Source: CAILZL01 sp963791615 (GTDB lineage Bacteria; Pseudomonadota; Gammaproteobacteria; Steroidobacterales; Steroidobacteraceae). Taken from it: a DNA stretch of 64,000 nt. Shown here piece by piece: positions 7,742 through 16,591 of the stretch. The stretch covers positions 310,001-374,000 of the forward strand of contig CAWBTE010000006.1 of the NCBI GenBank assembly GCA_963791615.1. Direction: 5' to 3'. The notes beneath the pieces were generated by a model that was not told the DNA's origin, did no database searches, and saw only the letters and a list, made by a program, of their open reading frames with translations. The stretch's first letter is position 1. The number at the start of each line of letters is the position of its first letter. The translations under genes and the position numbers were made by a program.

Positions 7742-10586
7742 GTCGTTCCCGCATGATGTTGCGCTGCCGCTCGCTCATCTCGCGATGGCGCTGCTGCCAT
7801 TCGGAAGGCCGTGTGACTTTCACCACCTGTACGGCAGTGACCTTGTATTCCGGGCAATTGGTTGCCCAGTCGGAATTTTCCGTAGTTACCACATTCGCGC
7901 CGGATTCAGGGAAGTGGAAGGTGGTGTACACCACGCCCGGCTGCACCCGCTCCGTCACCGTGGCACGCAACACGGTTTCGCCCGCGCGGCTGGCAATGCC
8001 CAGCCAATCGCCCTCGACAATGCCACGCGATTCAGCGTCCGTCGGATGAATCTCGAGCACATCTTCGTCATGCCAGATGACATTGGCGGTACGACGCGTT
8101 TGCGCGCCGACGTTGTACTGCGATAACACGCGGCCGGTGGTCAGGATCAACGGGAAGCGACTTGAAGTGCGTTCAGTGGTCGGTACATATTCGGTGACAA
8201 AGAACTTGCCTTTGCCGCGCACAAAATGGTCGATGTGCATGGTCGGCGTGCCATCCGGCGCTGCGGCATTGCATGGCCATTGAATGCTGCCGAGCTGATC
8301 GAGCTTTTCGTAACTCACGCCGGTGAAGGTGGGCGTCAGCGCGGCGATTTCGGCCATGATTTCTGATGGATGCTGGTAGTTCATCGGATAGCCCAGGGCA
8401 TTCGCCAGTCGCACTGTGACTTCCCAATCGGCAAGACCGGCACGCGGTTCCATCACTTTACGCACGCGAGAAATGCGGCGTTCGGCATTGGTGAAAGTGC
8501 CGTCTTTTTCCAGGAACGATGAACCCGGCAGGAACACATGCGCGTACTGGGCGGTTTCGTTCAGAAACAGATCCTGCACCACCACGCATTCCATGGCCGA
8601 GAACGCCGCCTGTACGTGCTGCGTGTTGGGATCGGACTGCGCCATGTCTTCGCCCTGGATATACATGCCCTTGAAACTGCCATCGAGCGCAGCTTCGAAC
8701 ATGTTGGGAATGCGCAAACCCGGCTCGTCATGAAGATGCACATTCCAGGCGGATTCGAACAAGGCACGGGTTGCAGTATCCGAGATGTGACGATAACCGC
8801 TCAGCTCATGCGGAAACGAACCCATGTCGCATGAGCCTTGCACGTTGTTCTGACCACGTAATGGATTAACGCCCACGCCTTCACGACCGAGATTACCGGT
8901 GGCCATGGCGAGGTTGGCAATCGACATCACCGTGGTGGTGCCCTGACTGTGTTCGGTCACGCCCAGGCCATAATAAATCGCGCCATTGCCGGCTTTGCCG
9001 TACAGGCGCGCCGCACCACGCACCCGTGCTGCGGGCACACCAGTGACTTCAGCGGTTGCTTCCGGCGATTGCGCGGCCTGTGAAACAAAGGCTCGCCACT
9101 TCTGATACGAATCCAGTTCGCAACGCTCAGTGATGTACGGCTCGCGCGCGAGACCTTCGACCACCAACACATGCGCCAATGCATTCAGCAACGCAACGTT
9201 GGTGCCGGGTCGCAATTGCAGGTGATAGTCAGCTTCGATATGGGGTGAACGCACCAGCGCAATTTCGCGCGGGTCCACCACAATCAACCTGGCGCCGTCA
9301 CGCAGGCGGCGCTTGAGTTGCGAAGCAAACACCGGATGACCTTCGGTGGGATTGGCGCCCACCACCATGATGACATCGGCATGCATCACCGACCTGAACT
9401 CCTGCGTGCCAGCGGACTCACCCAGAGTCTGTTTCAGGCCATAACCGGTAGGCGAGTGACATACGCGCGCGCAGGTATCAACGTTGTTGTTGCCGAATGC
9501 CGCACGCACCAGCTTCTGCACCAGGTACGCTTCTTCGTTGGTGCAACGCGATGAAGTAATGCCACCCACTGATTCCTTGCCATACTGCGCCTGAATACGC
9601 TTGAACTCGCTCGCCGCGTAGTTGATGGCTTCGTCCCAGGAAACTTCCTGCCATGGGTCGCTGATCTTGTTGCGAATCATCGGCTTCAGGATGCGATCAC
9701 TGTGTGTGGCATAGCCATACGCAAAACGGCCTTTCACACAGGCATGGCCCTGGTTCGCATGACCTTGACGATTCGGCACCATACGGATTACTTCACTATT
9801 GGCTTCCTCGCCCTTCACTTCCGCCTTCAAGGAGCAGCCGACACCGCAGTAAGCACAGGTGGTCGTGACCGAGCGCTCCGGCAGTGGATTGGCGATCAGT
9901 GTTTTTTCCTGCAACGCCGTGGTCGGACACGCCTCGACGCAGGCGCCGCAGGAAACACATTCGGAATCGATGAACGACTCGGCCTGACTGGCGGCAACCC
10001 GTGACTCGAAGCCACGGCCTTCGATGGTCAAGGCCAGCGTGCCCTGCACCTCGTCGCACGCACGTACACAGCGCGAACACACGATGCAGGCATTCGGATC
10101 GAAGGTAAAGTAAGGGTTGCTTTCATCTTTGGCCAGGCCGCTATGACGAGCGCCGTCCCAGCCGTAACGCGTTCCGGTAACACCAAGGTGCTGTGCCATA
10201 GCCTTGATTTCAGTGTGCGCCGGAGCTTTATCGTTGATGAGTTCTTGCGGGTGATCGGAAACGTACAGCTCCATCACGCCGCGACGCAGTTGCGTGAGTT
10301 TGTCGCTTTGCGTACGAATCTTCATGCCCGGCGCGACTTCGGTGGTGCATGAAGCAGGAAAACCCTTGCGACCTTCAATTTCAACCAGACACAGACGGCA
10401 CGAACCGAAGGCTTTCAAGTTGTCGGTGGCGCAGAGTTTGGGAATCTGGTTGCCGATGGTCGCGGCCGCACGCATGACCGACGTGCCAACCGGCACGGTG
10501 ATATGTACGCCATCAATATTCACCGCAACGGATTGGTCGCTGTCGCTGCGTGGCGTGCCGAGATCGTGGTGATCTAGGGAGTACAT
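7725..10586 (-). CDS. fdsA: NAD-dependent formate dehydrogenase, alpha (catalytic) subunit
   Basis: Oxidises formate to CO2 at a molybdenum bis-MGD centre and passes electrons to FdsB. In order: a [2Fe-2S] domain (Cys about 52, 63, 66, 80); a His-rich cluster segment; two [4Fe-4S] motifs, CIVCSRCVRAC (about 167-177) and CVSCGACVEAC (about 210-220); the cofactor-domain cluster CAYCGVGC with a later Cys (about 244-283); and the catalytic site ARVCHSPTG with Cys near 376, so not a selenoprotein. The C-terminal MGD-binding domain includes GRVLSQYN and the closing FHFPESGAN. The ATG at 10586 is chosen because the frame upstream reads through the REP element, outside the conserved protein. Confidence 0.96.
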   Translation of the reverse strand: MYSLDHHDLGTPRSDSDQSVAVNIDGVHITVPVGTSVMRAAATIGNQIPKLCATDNLKAFGSCRLCLVEIEGRKGFPASCTTEVAPGMKIRTQSDKLTQLRRGVMELYVSDHPQELINDKAPAHTEIKAMAQHLGVTGTRYGWDGARHSGLAKDESNPYFTFDPNACIVCSRCVRACDEVQGTLALTIEGRGFESRVAASQAESFIDSECVSCGACVEACPTTALQEKTLIANPLPERSVTTTCAYCGVGCSLKAEVKGEEANSEVIRMVPNRQGHANQGHACVKGRFAYGYATHSDRILKPMIRNKISDPWQEVSWDEAINYAASEFKRIQAQYGKESVGGITSSRCTNEEAYLVQKLVRAAFGNNNVDTCARVCHSPTGYGLKQTLGESAGTQEFRSVMHADVIMVVGANPTEGHPVFASQLKRRLRDGARLIVVDPREIALVRSPHIEADYHLQLRPGTNVALLNALAHVLVVEGLAREPYITERCELDSYQKWRAFVSQAAQSPEATAEVTGVPAARVRGAARLYGKAGNGAIYYGLGVTEHSQGTTTVMSIANLAMATGNLGREGVGVNPLRGQNNVQGSCDMGSFPHELSGYRHISDTATRALFESAWNVHLHDEPGLRIPNMFEAALDGSFKGMYIQGEDMAQSDPNTQHVQAAFSAMECVVVQDLFLNETAQYAHVFLPGSSFLEKDGTFTNAERRISRVRKVMEPRAGLADWEVTVRLANALGYPMNYQHPSEIMAEIAALTPTFTGVSYEKLDQLGSIQWPCNAAAPDGTPTMHIDHFVRGKGKFFVTEYVPTTERTSSRFPLILTTGRVLSQYNVGAQTRRTANVIWHDEDVLEIHPTDAESRGIVEGDWLGIASRAGETVLRATVTERVQPGVVYTTFHFPESGANVVTTENSDWATNCPEYKVTAVQVVKVTRPSEWQQRHREMSERQRNIMRERRVSQG

Positions 10587-10611
10587 GATTGACTCGTTGA
10601 TGGCCTGCTTC

Positions 10612-10684
10612 GTAGGGGCGGCTCGTGAGCCGCCCTCCGGCACCGACCGAATGCCAGGAGGGCGGTTCACGAACCGCCCCTGCG
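10612..10684. repeat. Inverted pair of GTAG-headed REP palindromes (BIME-like)
   Basis: Two palindromes, GGGCGGCTC/GAGCCGCCC (10616-10635) and GGGCGGTTC/GAACCGCCC (10660-10679), face each other. The left unit starts GTAG at 10612. The pair fills the gap between fdsB and fdsA, and the fdsB stop codon lies inside it. As a double hairpin it could tune the relative amounts of the FdsB and FdsA messages. Confidence 0.75.
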
Positions 10685-12247
10685 GCGAACCTTCAAAAAA
10701 TCTTCCCTGAAATGTTTCAACGCGCTCTGCACCGGAAAAGGTGTCATGCCACCCAGACCACACAACGAGCCGTTTACCATGGTGTCGCAAAGCTCTTCCA
10801 GCAACTGCAAATTCTGTTCGCGGCTGCCTGGATCGTTATGGGCACCGTGCACGATGTGATCAATGACTTCCACACCGCGCGTCGAACCGATGCGGCACGG
10901 CGTGCATTTACCGCAGGACTCGTTGGCGCAGAATTCCATGGCATAACGCGCCATGTGCGCCATGTCGACGCTGTCGTCGAACGCCACAATACCACCGTGC
11001 CCCAATAACGCGCCGATGTCGCTCAAGGATTCATAGTCGAGCGGCACATTGAAATCTGATTCAGGCACATACGCGCCCAATGGGCCGCCGATCTGAACGG
11101 TGCGGAGCGGACGGCCTGTCGCGCTGCCACCTGCATAGTCGTACAGCAATTCACGCAAGCTCACACCGAAGGCGCGTTCGACCAGGCCGCCACGCTTCAG
11201 GTTACCCGCCAGCTGAATCGGCAAAGTGCCGCGCGACTTGCCTGCACCGAAATCGCGGTAGTAAGTCGCGCCCTTGTCCATGATGGTGGGCACGCTCGCC
11301 AGGGTGATGACGTTATTCACAATAGTCGGCTGACCGAACAACCCTTTGATCGCCGGCAATGGCGGACGCACACGCACTTCGCCGCGCTTGCCTTCCAGAC
11401 TCTCCAGCATGGAAGTTTCTTCGCCGCAGATGTAAGCACCTGCACCCAAACGCACTTCAAGATCGAAATACTTGCCGCTGCCAAGCACGCTGTCACCGAG
11501 ATAACCGGCTGCGTATGCATGCGCAATCGCTTCGTTCAATACGCGGTGCGCATGCGGATATTCGACACGCAGATAGATGTAGCCCTGCGTGGCGCCGACG
11601 GCGAGGCCCGCAATCGTCATGCCTTCGATCAAGGTAAAGGGATCACCTTCCATCAACATACGATCGGCAAAGGTGCCGGAGTCACCTTCGTCGGCATTGC
11701 AGGTCACATACTTCTGCGCTGCGGGCGCATCGAGCACCGTTTTCCATTTGATGCCGGTGGGAAAAGCCGCGCCGCCACGACCGCGCAGGCCTGAGTCGGT
11801 CACGGTTTGCACGATGTCGGCCGGACTCATGCCCAACGCAGCCCCTAATCCGCGATAGCCACCATGTTCGATATAGTCATTGAGATCAGTCGGCTCAATC
11901 ACACCCACTCGCGCAAACGTCAAACGCTGCTGGCTCTTGAAATACGGAATCTCTTCGGTCAATCCAAGATAAAGCGCATGTGATTTCACGTCGAGAAAAC
12001 CTGCGTCGAACAGATCCGCAACATCAGCAGCATTCACCGGGCCATAGGCATGACGCCCGTTCGACGTTTCGACTTCCACCATGGGTTCAGCCCAGAACAT
12101 GCCGCGTGAGCCATTGCGTTTTAGAGTGATATTGATATTGCGAGCGCGTGCTTCAGCTGTTATCGCCTGCGCAACCTGTTCTGCACCCAGCGACAACGCG
12201 GCAGCATCCTTTGGAACGAATACTACATATCTGGGCACGATGCTCAT
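10667..12247 (-). CDS. fdsB: NAD-dependent formate dehydrogenase, beta (FMN/NADH) subunit
   Basis: NuoF-like subunit that takes electrons from FdsA and reduces NAD+. An N-terminal thioredoxin-like region of about 110 residues comes first. Next are the NADH/FMN signatures GRGGAAFPTGIKWK and CNADEGDSGTFADR, then GAGAYICGEETSMLESLEG, and the [4Fe-4S] motif ESCGKCTPCRIG. Length is 526 residues. The last residues, VRRRGGS and the stop codon, are read from the REP repeat, so the native C-terminus was replaced or extended by repeat insertion. The start overlaps fdsG by four bases. Confidence 0.95.
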   Translation of the reverse strand: MSIVPRYVVFVPKDAAALSLGAEQVAQAITAEARARNINITLKRNGSRGMFWAEPMVEVETSNGRHAYGPVNAADVADLFDAGFLDVKSHALYLGLTEEIPYFKSQQRLTFARVGVIEPTDLNDYIEHGGYRGLGAALGMSPADIVQTVTDSGLRGRGGAAFPTGIKWKTVLDAPAAQKYVTCNADEGDSGTFADRMLMEGDPFTLIEGMTIAGLAVGATQGYIYLRVEYPHAHRVLNEAIAHAYAAGYLGDSVLGSGKYFDLEVRLGAGAYICGEETSMLESLEGKRGEVRVRPPLPAIKGLFGQPTIVNNVITLASVPTIMDKGATYYRDFGAGKSRGTLPIQLAGNLKRGGLVERAFGVSLRELLYDYAGGSATGRPLRTVQIGGPLGAYVPESDFNVPLDYESLSDIGALLGHGGIVAFDDSVDMAHMARYAMEFCANESCGKCTPCRIGSTRGVEVIDHIVHGAHNDPGSREQNLQLLEELCDTMVNGSLCGLGGMTPFPVQSALKHFREDFLKVRRRGGS

Positions 12248-12714
12248 CCGCCCTGCCCCTTGTCTTTCAATACCTCATCGAAGCGCGCAGGCGTCACACG
12301 ACCGTACAACTCGCCGTCGATCATCATCGCAGGTGAGCAGGCGCAATTTCCCAGGCAGTAGACCGGTTCCAGAGTGAACTGCCCGTCAGCAGTGGTTTGA
12401 TGAAAGCCTATACCCAGACGTCGCTGCGCATGCGCAGCCAGTTTGTCAGACTGCATCGCCTGACACGCTTCGGCGCGGCATAGCTGCACCACATGTTTGC
12501 CGGCCGGTGACTGGCGGAAGTAGTGATAAAAAGTCACCACACCATGGACTTCGGCGCGCGAAAGATTCAGGCCCGCCGCTACGACAGGTATAGCTTCCTT
12601 CGGGATGTAACCAAACTCATCCTGGATGGCATGCAGCACCAGCAACAACGGACCGGGCTGTTCACGAAGTCTGGCAATGATGCTGTTGAGTTTGCTGTTG
12701 AGTTGCTGGCTCAT
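12244..12714 (-). CDS. fdsG: NAD-dependent formate dehydrogenase, gamma subunit (NuoE-like)
   Basis: A 156-residue thioredoxin-fold [2Fe-2S] subunit. The cluster ligands are visible as CRAEAC in the middle and CLGNCACSPAMMIDGELYGRV near the end. The N-terminal helical part contains LLLVLHAIQDEFGYIPKEA, as in NuoE. It is the first dehydrogenase subunit of the operon, 13 bases after the AAHS transporter gene, and its stop overlaps the fdsB start (ATGA). Confidence 0.95.
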   Translation of the reverse strand: MSQQLNSKLNSIIARLREQPGPLLLVLHAIQDEFGYIPKEAIPVVAAGLNLSRAEVHGVVTFYHYFRQSPAGKHVVQLCRAEACQAMQSDKLAAHAQRRLGIGFHQTTADGQFTLEPVYCLGNCACSPAMMIDGELYGRVTPARFDEVLKDKGQGG

Positions 12715-12727
12715 ATTGCGAATGCCA

Positions 12728-13951
12728 TCAGTGTGCAGCAGGCCTTTTCTTCAGCGCGTTACCACTGACTGCGGCAAGCCCAAGCAGCACAATACCCGCC
12801 ATGACAGCCACGGGCACCATCCAGAAAACAACTTCATTAACCGTGGCGCCCTGACTCATCACATATCCGGCAACAATGGGGCCGAGGATCGAACCGATGC
12901 GGCCTGCGGCCACGGCGCTGCCGACGCCCGTGGCGTAATTGGCCGGCGGATAAAGCTGCGGACTCACGCCATAGAGTGTGCATTGCGCACCCAGCACGAA
13001 GAAACCGACCAGACCTGCCAGCGGTATGACGGCGCCTGCAACGCTGGAGCTACTGAACAGCCAGAGGCCCACTGCCATTCCGCCATAAGTGATCAGCATG
13101 GCGTTGCGCACATTCCAGCGATCACATACCGAGGCAAGAATCAGCGCCCCGGCGATACCACCGATATTGACCGCCATCAATGCTGAAAAACCGGCAGAGG
13201 CTGGCAGTCCCTTGTCCACCACTAATGTGGGTACCCAGCCGGCGAACAGCGAAAACAAGGCCAGAGTCAGGATAAACACCAACCACAGCAGCAGGGTGGT
13301 CGCAGCGCGACCTTCACCAAACAGGGACTGCTGCACGGAGACGCGCCCTCCTTCACGTTGCTGCTGCGACTTTACTTCCGTCAGTTTCCAGATCAGAACC
13401 GGGACGATCAACAGCGTCATTATGCCGCCGAAAACAAACATGCCGGGCCAGCCGAATCTGGCGGCGAGAGCATGGCCACCCAGCGCGGCGACAATACCGC
13501 CAGCGGGCATGCCGCAGATCATGGCGGTCACCTTGCTGGTGGCGCGTCCTTTACCGGACACTGCCGCTGAAATGGCGATGAGATTGGGCATGGCGCCGCC
13601 CATGGCGATGCCCGCCAGGATGCGCAGGATCAACAGGGTTTGAAAACTCTGCGCCAGCGCAGTTGCCAGCGTGAACAATCCGAGACCCACAACGGAGACG
13701 ATCAACACCTTTTTGCGACCAATGCGATCAGCCAGCGTCCCGCCATAGGCTGCACCCAGCGCAAGACCAATAAGGCTGGCGCTGAAAGCGACACCCATCT
13801 GTTTCGGATTGAGCTGCATGGCTTCACGCAGCAAGGGGCCGGCGATGGCCAGTACCTGCAGGTCATAACCTTCAAGCACCGCAACCACGAAGCACAGCCA
13901 CAGCGTAAGCCGCGCATTGGGCATGGCAGGAGCAGAAGTGTCAGCTGTCAT
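12728..13951 (-). CDS. MFS transporter, aromatic acid:H+ symporter (AAHS) type
   Basis: A 12-helix major facilitator of 407 residues. Family marks are LEGYDLQ in the first helix, where AAHS members such as PcaK have a GYDL-type motif, and LADRIGRKKVL in the loop between helices 2 and 3. It sits at the head of the fds genes and downstream of the Rieske and LigM genes. Uptake of vanillate, syringate or a similar benzoate is the likeliest job. The exact substrate cannot be read from the sequence. Confidence 0.85.
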   Translation of the reverse strand: MTADTSAPAMPNARLTLWLCFVVAVLEGYDLQVLAIAGPLLREAMQLNPKQMGVAFSASLIGLALGAAYGGTLADRIGRKKVLIVSVVGLGLFTLATALAQSFQTLLILRILAGIAMGGAMPNLIAISAAVSGKGRATSKVTAMICGMPAGGIVAALGGHALAARFGWPGMFVFGGIMTLLIVPVLIWKLTEVKSQQQREGGRVSVQQSLFGEGRAATTLLLWLVFILTLALFSLFAGWVPTLVVDKGLPASAGFSALMAVNIGGIAGALILASVCDRWNVRNAMLITYGGMAVGLWLFSSSSVAGAVIPLAGLVGFFVLGAQCTLYGVSPQLYPPANYATGVGSAVAAGRIGSILGPIVAGYVMSQGATVNEVVFWMVPVAVMAGIVLLGLAAVSGNALKKRPAAH

Positions 13952-14069
13952 TGTTATTTCCCCGGGATGAAGCCAGCTGCGACTTTACCGCGCCAGCGCA
14001 GGCTTGCATCCAAATCATTAACCACTTGGCATTAATACTGGCATTAACGCATGGAATGCAGCGAGAGCG

Positions 14070-15279
14070 TCAGGCGTGGCTGACATCGGGCGCTTTGCGG
14101 CCGACCAACAGGGACGCGGCCAGTGCAATGGCCGTTACCACGGAGCAGGTCAGCAGGCCGCTCAGAACGGACAGGCCGCCGGCGGCCGTTACAGCGGGCA
14201 CCACCACCGGTCCCAGCGCCATACCGCTTTCGCCAATGGTACGGAAGATGCCCATCATCCGGCCCATCACTTGAGGTTTGGCGTTGCCGAGGGCGAGCGC
14301 GCCAGCGGCGGGAATCATGACGCCGGTCGCCAGCATGACGATAGCGGTTGAGATCCACAGCATCACCATGCTGGGTGCGGCAAATAGCGCCAGCATGCCC
14401 GCGATGTTAAGCAGGCTGGCGGTGATGAAGGTGGGCTTCGCGCCCCAGCCGTCCACCAGTCGACCCAGCACCGGCATCGCGATGAGATTGGCCAGCGTTC
14501 CTGCGCCGATGATCCAGCCGAGTTCGCTGGTCGACAACTGGAACTCCTGAATCGCCGCCACCGGCACCACATTCCAGGCCACGCCGAAGCGACAGAAGAA
14601 GGCGGCAAACCCGCCAAGTCCACCGACGAGGAGCGCGGGCCCAAGCAGTGAACCCAAGCTAGCCAGACTGACCATTGGGCTGGCCAGAGGACGGTGCAGC
14701 AGAGCTCCGCGCCGTGGGCGGGGCCTGAACCTTGGGCATCGCCCGCACCGCTATGAGGGCGAGCAGCGCGATCACAGCCTGGGTCGGGAACGGCGCATGG
14801 GCGCCGAAGCGATCCACCAGCTGGCCACCCATGATCGGACCAATGGCGAAGCCAGCCAGCAGCGCGGTCTGGAACCAGGCCAGCGCCCTGCCCCGACCTT
14901 TTGGGCCTGCCTTGAGCACCAGCGCCGTCATGGCTGCCGTCGAAAACACGGACGATGCGGCGCCCAGCAGCAGCATCACCATGAACAACGCCATGAAACT
15001 TGAGACGAAGTAGCCCAGGACTGAAACGGCTGCCAGCAACAACAGGCCGATGACCGCGCTCCTGATCACACCCAACCTGTCCGTGAGCACTCCCGACGGC
15101 GTATTGAACAGCAGCCGCGCCAGACCGTAGCCACCAATCAGGGCGCCGGCGGCGACCCCGGTCGAGCCCGCTTCTGCAGCAAGGTGCGGCAGCGCCGGCA
15201 CCATCATGCCGACGCCAATCATCGACATTAATGTCGCCACTGAAACCGGTATGGCGGTTGCCTTGAAGTCGTCTTGCAT
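14070..15279 (-). pseudogene. MFS transporter interrupted by a single frameshift
   Basis: The first six helices are encoded from the ATG at 15279 (MQDDFKATAIPVSVATLM, preceded by GAGGAA) to about 14700. The last six continue in another frame to 14070 (MVSLASLGSLLGPALLVGG onwards). Joined, they give one transporter of about 400 residues; the break falls in the central loop. A loop-2 motif, LTDRLGVIRS, is present. Because similar breaks elsewhere in the window look like base-calling errors, the gene may be intact in the organism. It lies between the Rieske oxygenase and the AAHS transporter and probably carries an aromatic or its product. Confidence 0.8.
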
Positions 15280-15349
15280 TGAAAAAATTCCTCGAATTTG
15301 TCTTGCGCCAGACAGGGGCGGATCAATCATGGAGCTGAAGTGCAGCGCA

Positions 15350-16423
15350 CTAACTGCTGGTTGTCGCGTCTCGCTCCTGCTCAATCATCTTGTCGATCAA
15401 CCTGAGCGCCATCACCGGCGCGCGGTCAATCTGTAACCCGGTGAATTGTCGACGCCCGCTGCGTTCCTGTTCGATCTGGATGGCACTGGCCATCACATTA
15501 TCTTCCACATAGGTTTTTTCCAGGCCGGCGCGTAGCTGCTGCTCATAAGCTGGATCATCCAGCCGGTAATTGCGCAGATGCAGCCAGAAAAAATGTGTGT
15601 TCCGCTCATCCTCGGGCGTCAGGAATTTATAGCTGAAGCTGCGCAGGCCAAGATTCTTGTTTTCCTCTATCTTTTCCAGACCCGCCGGCATGGAGCAGAT
15701 TTCGACAAACGAAGTGCACGGCAACTCAAAGGAAAAGGACTGCAGGCGATCAACCATGACATCACCAACGACACCCGCCTGACGATCAAAAGGTGAAGGC
15801 GGTGTGCTCTCCAGCCAGCGGAATGCGGCAATTGAATGTTCGTCGCGCTTGACCTCGACAGGCACATCCTTGGCGGCCGGATTACCGATGGTCAACTTGT
15901 GCAGAAAAGTCGTGTGAGCCGGATCCATCAGGTTCTCGATCTCGATCCGGTAATTGGCCGCGTGATGCTGGTAGCCGTTGTCGAGTAGCGCCCAGCCCGG
16001 CTGACCATGTTTCTCAACTGCCGGCATCCGGCTCTCATCGGGCGGCGCCTCACCCATCCATACCCAGATGAGACCATAGCGTTCAATGACCGGATAACTT
16101 TTCACTTTGGCGGTAGGCGGAATGACAGCCTGCCCGGGTACGTTGATACATTGGCCCGAGGCATCAAACAACAAGCCGTGATAACCGCAGCGTAGCCCGC
16201 CCGTCACGCATTCACCCATGGACAGCGGTGCGAGGCGATGTGGGCAACGATCCTGCAATGCGGCAATAGCGCCGTTCTTTTCACCGCCCTGCACAGCGAA
16301 CAGAACGATGCGTTCGCCCATGATGGTCCGGGGAAAGGGCGCCTGACTGATCTCACTGCGCCAGGCAGCGGCGTACCAGTGATTGCGTGCAAAACCCTGT
16401 TTGTAGTCGGCTTCTTCGGTCAT
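15350..16423 (-). CDS. Rieske non-haem iron oxygenase, vanillate O-demethylase (VanA) type
   Basis: A 357-residue oxygenase. The Rieske cluster ligands are CPH near residue 60 and CGYHG near residue 79. The mononuclear iron site is in ENLMDPAHTTFLH, with His about 170 and 175. Length and layout match VanA-type oxygenases, which release the methyl group of vanillate-like substrates as formaldehyde. No VanB-type reductase gene was found in the window, so electrons must come from elsewhere. It lies between ligM and the transporters on one strand. Other substrates such as syringate or related lignin monomers are possible. Confidence 0.85.
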   Translation of the reverse strand: MTEEADYKQGFARNHWYAAAWRSEISQAPFPRTIMGERIVLFAVQGGEKNGAIAALQDRCPHRLAPLSMGECVTGGLRCGYHGLLFDASGQCINVPGQAVIPPTAKVKSYPVIERYGLIWVWMGEAPPDESRMPAVEKHGQPGWALLDNGYQHHAANYRIEIENLMDPAHTTFLHKLTIGNPAAKDVPVEVKRDEHSIAAFRWLESTPPSPFDRQAGVVGDVMVDRLQSFSFELPCTSFVEICSMPAGLEKIEENKNLGLRSFSYKFLTPEDERNTHFFWLHLRNYRLDDPAYEQQLRAGLEKTYVEDNVMASAIQIEQERSGRRQFTGLQIDRAPVMALRLIDKMIEQERDATTSS

Positions 16424-16492
16424 GCGGGTGCTCCGTGATCAATTGACTGCGAACAACCAGATGAATACTGCACTTTGTCATCCCCGCGCAGT

Positions 16493-16555
16493 GTAGGTCG
16501 GGTTTGAACCCGACATCCGGCAAGCAAAGTTTCGGGTTAAAACCCGACCTGGCGG
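16493..16555. repeat. Inverted pair of GTAG-headed REP palindromes
   Basis: A left unit starting GTAG with GTCGGGTTTGAACCCGAC (16497-16514) faces a right unit CGGGTTAAAACCCG (16533-16546). The outer arms AGGTCGGGTT and AACCCGACCT also pair. It lies in the gap between the ligM stop and the Rieske gene, and has the same layout as the fdsB-fdsA element with a different core. Confidence 0.7.
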
Positions 16556-16591
16556 GGAGCCAATCTGGCCTTAAGTTTGTGCTATTCCGCC

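Noticed and set aside
14070..15279. A naturally split two-gene MFS transporter
   Set aside because: The halves overlap in different frames inside the usual central loop, the second half has no ribosome site, and similar one-base breaks occur elsewhere in the window.
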